Positions 63,065 through 64,000 of a DNA stretch of 64,000 nucleotides are shown piece after piece. The notes below the pieces were generated by a model, which had not been told where the DNA came from, did not search any database, and was given only the letters and a program-made list of their open reading frames with translations. The stretch is from contig NZ_JADFCO010000064.1 of the NCBI RefSeq assembly GCF_015356755.1, positions 186,001 to 250,000 of the forward strand, in the 5' to 3' direction. The stretch's first letter is position 1. Each line of letters starts with the position of its first letter. Both the position numbers and the translations under genes were made by a program. Source of the DNA: Nonlabens antarcticus. GTDB lineage: Bacteria; Bacteroidota; Bacteroidia; Flavobacteriales; Flavobacteriaceae.

Positions 63065-63572
63065 GAAGTGTTTTTTCAGTCCTAAACAAAAATCAAAACG
63101 AAAATCAAACTTCAAACTCCTCCAAAAAATTCATGTAGTTTTCTAAAATCTAAATCTGATTTGTTTCTCTTTTGAGAAAATGTCAAAAACAATTGGGAGT
63201 GCAAGAGTGAGCTAAATTAAAAGGGAAATCAAAATCAACTAGTTTCATCCGTTTTATGTGAGTTTATAAGGGCTTGTTTCTTTACTGGAGAAATGCCGAA
63301 GGCAATGTGGTCTTTACAAGAATGAATGTCCATAGTCAAAATCAAACTCAAACACAAAACCCATCATGAGAAGTTATCTGGTTTTCTGATATCTAAATCT
63401 TATTTGTTTCTCTTTTAGGGAAAATGTCAAAGAGAATAGGATTGTGTAAGAGTGAATTATTCTATCAATATTAATCTATAAATCACTATAAACCTTCAGC
63501 AGATTTAGTTTCTCCCCTAGAAAAATACAGAAGGCAATGAGGGCTTTATTTCCCTTCCAACTCATAAAATAA
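63065..63572. other. intergenic region with a degenerate duplication
   Basis: 508 bases between convergent genes with no credible coding sequence; most of it is two diverged copies of one sequence. Confidence 0.65.
63096..63552. repeat. two diverged tandem copies of a roughly 235-bp sequence
   Basis: Matching landmarks recur about 232-243 bases apart: TTTGTTTCTCTTTT at 63160 and 63403, a GTCAAA...GAGTGA block after each, and GAAGGCAATG at 63298 and 63530. The copies differ by many substitutions and small gaps. Function unknown. Confidence 0.7.
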
Positions 63573-64000
63573 TTAGTTGTCATTTTCATAGCCTGCAGCA
63601 CGTTTCCATCTTACTGGAGCTTTAGGTTCAGGTTTCATTTTGAATTCTTGGGTTTTAAGTAATTCTAGCGCTTCTTGGACAGCTCGCTCTAATTGTGGAT
63701 CTTGACCATTAATGGTCATACCTGGCGTTTGAATCACCTCGATATCTGGAGCGATTCCTTCTCCTTCCACAGCCCATTCTCCATTAAGGTCATAAAAACC
63801 ACCACGTGGTGCAACCATACGCCCACCATCAATGAATGGAGGAGTATCCCATGTTCCAACAAGGCCACCCCAGGTTCTAGTTCCCACAAGCGGTCCTAAT
63901 TTTTGTTGCTTGAACATATACGGCAGTAAATCACCGCCAGAACCGGCGCGCTCGTTAATGATCATCACTTTGGGACCATAAATCCCAGCCATAGGTGTCG
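63573..64000 (-). CDS. tricorn-type S41 family protease, C-terminal part (cut by the window edge)
   Basis: Only the last 142 codons or so are in the window; the frame is open through position 64000. Visible are IINERAGSGGDLLPYMF (about 12-28 of the visible part), with the Ser-Gly catalytic region of S41 peptidases, VGTRTWGGLVG, the APDIEVIQTP segment and a Lys/Pro-rich tail (KMKPEPKAPVRWKRAAGY). This matches the C-terminus of tricorn-like proteases with WD40/TolB-type N-terminal propellers, which degrade peptides. The rest of the gene lies beyond the window. Confidence 0.85.
   Translation of the reverse strand, partial: TPMAGIYGPKVMIINERAGSGGDLLPYMFKQQKLGPLVGTRTWGGLVGTWDTPPFIDGGRMVAPRGGFYDLNGEWAVEGEGIAPDIEVIQTPGMTINGQDPQLERAVQEALELLKTQEFKMKPEPKAPVRWKRAAGYENDN

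Overview
The window looks like the chromosome of a marine member of the Flavobacteriaceae (phylum Bacteroidota). It is AT-rich. Bacteroidota hallmarks are a SusC/SusD pair with its own ECF sigma factor and FecR anti-sigma factor, GLPGLI and DUF4112 proteins, a fused CcoNO oxidase subunit, TAnnTTTG-like -7 promoter boxes and a tmRNA encoding the tag GENNYALAA. A 16-bp palindrome, CGCTTTCGCGAAAGCG, recurs about 15 times inside and between genes. I associate such AFAKA-encoding repeats with Nonlabens-like flavobacteria, but the genus is a guess.

Layout. 1-3.3 kb: an APC permease and an MscS channel. 3.5-16.6 kb: a microaerobic respiration block with an Fnr-like regulator, copper ATPase CcoI, CcoS, CcoNO, CcoQ, CcoP, a small cupin, CcoG, FixH, a TauE/SafE-like membrane protein, two small membrane proteins and, convergently, HemN. 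Three TGACNNNNGTCA sites lie before ccoI, ccoS and hemN, each exactly 33 bp from a -7-like box, which suggests one regulon. 17.5-20.4 kb: two photolyase genes, the first broken by an in-frame amber codon. 20.5-20.9 kb: three 137-bp tandem repeats. 21-24.3 kb: ackA-pta. 24.6-31.4 kb: an FAD/NAD(P)-binding protein, an EEP-family hydrolase, a class V aminotransferase and DsbD. 31.4-42.3 kb: an M16 peptidase, a TlpA-like lipoprotein, SusD, SusC, FecR and an ECF sigma factor, probably a peptide-uptake locus.

42.4-55.1 kb is an accessory island bounded by broken genes. It holds an hsdM remnant, a large coiled-coil protein paired with a DUF4112 membrane protein, a small gene with two in-frame amber codons, a HipB-HipS-HipT style toxin-antitoxin module flanked by directly repeated small genes plus leaders, and an AAA ATPase / WYL regulator / DUF262-DUF1524 / DUF2779 nuclease cluster that looks like a defence operon. 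Its right edge is a junction where a nuclease gene and a TPR gene are both cut off.

56.2-64 kb: a GLPGLI protein with an outer-membrane beta-barrel partner and a divergent small secreted protein, tmRNA, a small cytoplasmic protein, a cupredoxin-like protein, a saccharopine dehydrogenase-like enzyme, a degenerate intergenic duplication, and the 3' end of a tricorn-type S41 protease that runs off the window.

The most promising leads are the Fnr-like regulon with fixed promoter geometry, the palindrome family that writes itself into proteins in all three frames, the cassette-like organisation around HipBST, and the two uncharacterised island operons (coiled-coil/DUF4112 and AAA-WYL-DUF262-DUF2779).
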